Source: Amycolatopsis jiangsuensis
GTDB taxonomy: Bacteria > Actinomycetota > Actinomycetes > Mycobacteriales > Pseudonocardiaceae
Reading direction: 5' to 3'
Assembly: GCF_014204865.1 (NCBI RefSeq)
Contig: NZ_JACHMG010000001.1
Location: 7,776,501-7,840,500 of the forward strand
Length of the DNA: 64,000 nt
The translations under genes were made by a program, and so were the position numbers. This document shows positions 63,500 to 64,000 of the stretch, piece by piece. Positions within the stretch are counted from its first letter, which is position 1. The number at the start of each line of letters is the position of its first letter. A model generated the notes under the pieces. It made no database searches and was not told the DNA's origin. It saw only the letters and a list, made by a program, of their open reading frames with translations.

Positions 63500-64000
63500 C
63501 ACCGGGTTGTCGGCGGTATGCGCCGCAGGAAGTTCGTGGCCAGCAGGCATGCCGGGCAGTGACCGTCCTGGTTGAACAGTTCGGCTCGGGTGCAGACCAT
63601 CCCGCGGTCGAGTTTGGACTGTGCGGCGCGGGCTTCGACGACCGTCGCCCGTAGTGCCACACTGCCGCCGGGGCGCGGTGGTACCGACCACCGCACCTCG
63701 TCAACCCCGCGATGCGAGACTGGCCACGTGCGAGAGGTGATGGTCGACGAAAATCCGCATGATGAGTACCACCGAGTGCCACCCGGAGGCGATGATCCCG
63801 CCGAACGGCCCGGTTCGGGCGGCTTCCACGTCGTGCCTGCGCTGTGGGTCGAATTCTCCGGCGGACCGGAGGATCGTTTCCTCGGAAACCGGGAGGTGGC
63901 CGTACTCGTAAACCGCGCCGGGATCGTTGTCTTCGAAGTACCGATGTTCGACCGGTACGGCGAAGTCCTGGCTGCCCAGCAGTCTCGTGCCGCTGTACAG
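63500..64000 (-). pseudogene. MaoC-family dehydratase, frameshifted, 5' end beyond the window
   Basis: Minus strand from the window edge: QDFAVPVEHRYFEDNDPGAV YEYGHLPVSEETILRSAGEF, GPFGGIIASGWHSVVLIMRI FVDHHLSHVASLASRG then a stop; one frame over it continues VDEVRWSVPPRPGGSVALRA TVVEARAAQSKLDRGMVCTR AELFNQDG and LLATNFLRR. This is an enoyl-CoA hydratase-like MaoC protein with one frameshift near 63708 and no proper stop. It converges on the kinase gene. Confidence 0.75.

Noticed and set aside
62380..63696. Long minus-strand frame through the histidine kinase gene
   Set aside because: It is the shadow of the kinase; only its first ~60 residues (63510-63696) are real, being part of the MaoC remnant.

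Overview
The window is high-GC DNA from an actinomycete, most likely a member of the Pseudonocardiales such as an Amycolatopsis, Saccharopolyspora or Pseudonocardia relative. This is inferred from the strong G/C third-position bias, a P450 with a 3Fe-4S ferredoxin partner, an F420-type luciferase-like monooxygenase, MmyB-type XRE regulators, probable leaderless GTG starts and the insertion sequence families. No tRNA, rRNA, CRISPR array or replication origin was seen.

Layout. (1) 1-13500 is a catabolic island: an aldehyde dehydrogenase, a Dabb protein, a ferredoxin reductase and a ferredoxin lie on the minus strand, divergent from a VOC protein, two SDRs and a P450. These are followed by a MarR regulator, a GAF regulator with a second aldehyde dehydrogenase, an SDR/CMD/hydrolase operon and a 5'-truncated acyl-CoA dehydrogenase. 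A palindrome with core GTCAACCGGTTGAC covers the -35 boxes at two promoters and ties the island into one regulon; in the second copy it sits inside a 48-bp perfect palindrome. (2) 13500-16640 holds gene remnants, an XRE regulator with an SDR, and a noncoding stretch with one copy of a dispersed repeat. (3) 16639-21345 is a 1568-residue WXG/RHS polymorphic toxin whose C-terminus resembles CD38-type ADP-ribosyl cyclases; no immunity gene is visible because transposase debris follows it. (4) 21350-40024 is a mobile-element graveyard: an IS5/IS427 element, an IS30 copy split by IS110 and IS5, an IS701 element carrying a group II intron, an IS3 element, and IS256 and IS110 remnants. It is interspersed with a GH30 glycosidase, an Old Yellow Enzyme and a CoA ligase. 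(5) 40431-46802 is a three-subunit molybdenum hydroxylase (small subunit probably starting at CTG), an LLM monooxygenase and an unusual wHTH-GAF regulator. (6) 46800-50000 is decayed dehydrogenase, XRE and EthD genes around a MarR gene with a 26-bp palindromic operator. (7) 50015-55055 is an SDR, a Baeyer-Villiger monooxygenase, an esterase and a CoA ligase, a coherent ketone-to-ester-to-acid route. (8) 55150-59240 holds a methyltransferase, IS debris, a TetR regulator and a secreted esterase. (9) 59520-63486 is a compact peptide system: a 44-residue cationic proline-rich peptide, a 14-bp-stem hairpin and an ABC exporter, divergent from a two-component system.

The two most novel-looking items are the proline-rich peptide/exporter/two-component module at 59520-63486 and the ADP-ribosyl-cyclase-tipped RHS toxin. 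The two-site operator regulon is the best supported regulatory finding. All functions are read from sequence motifs by eye; no database search was run.
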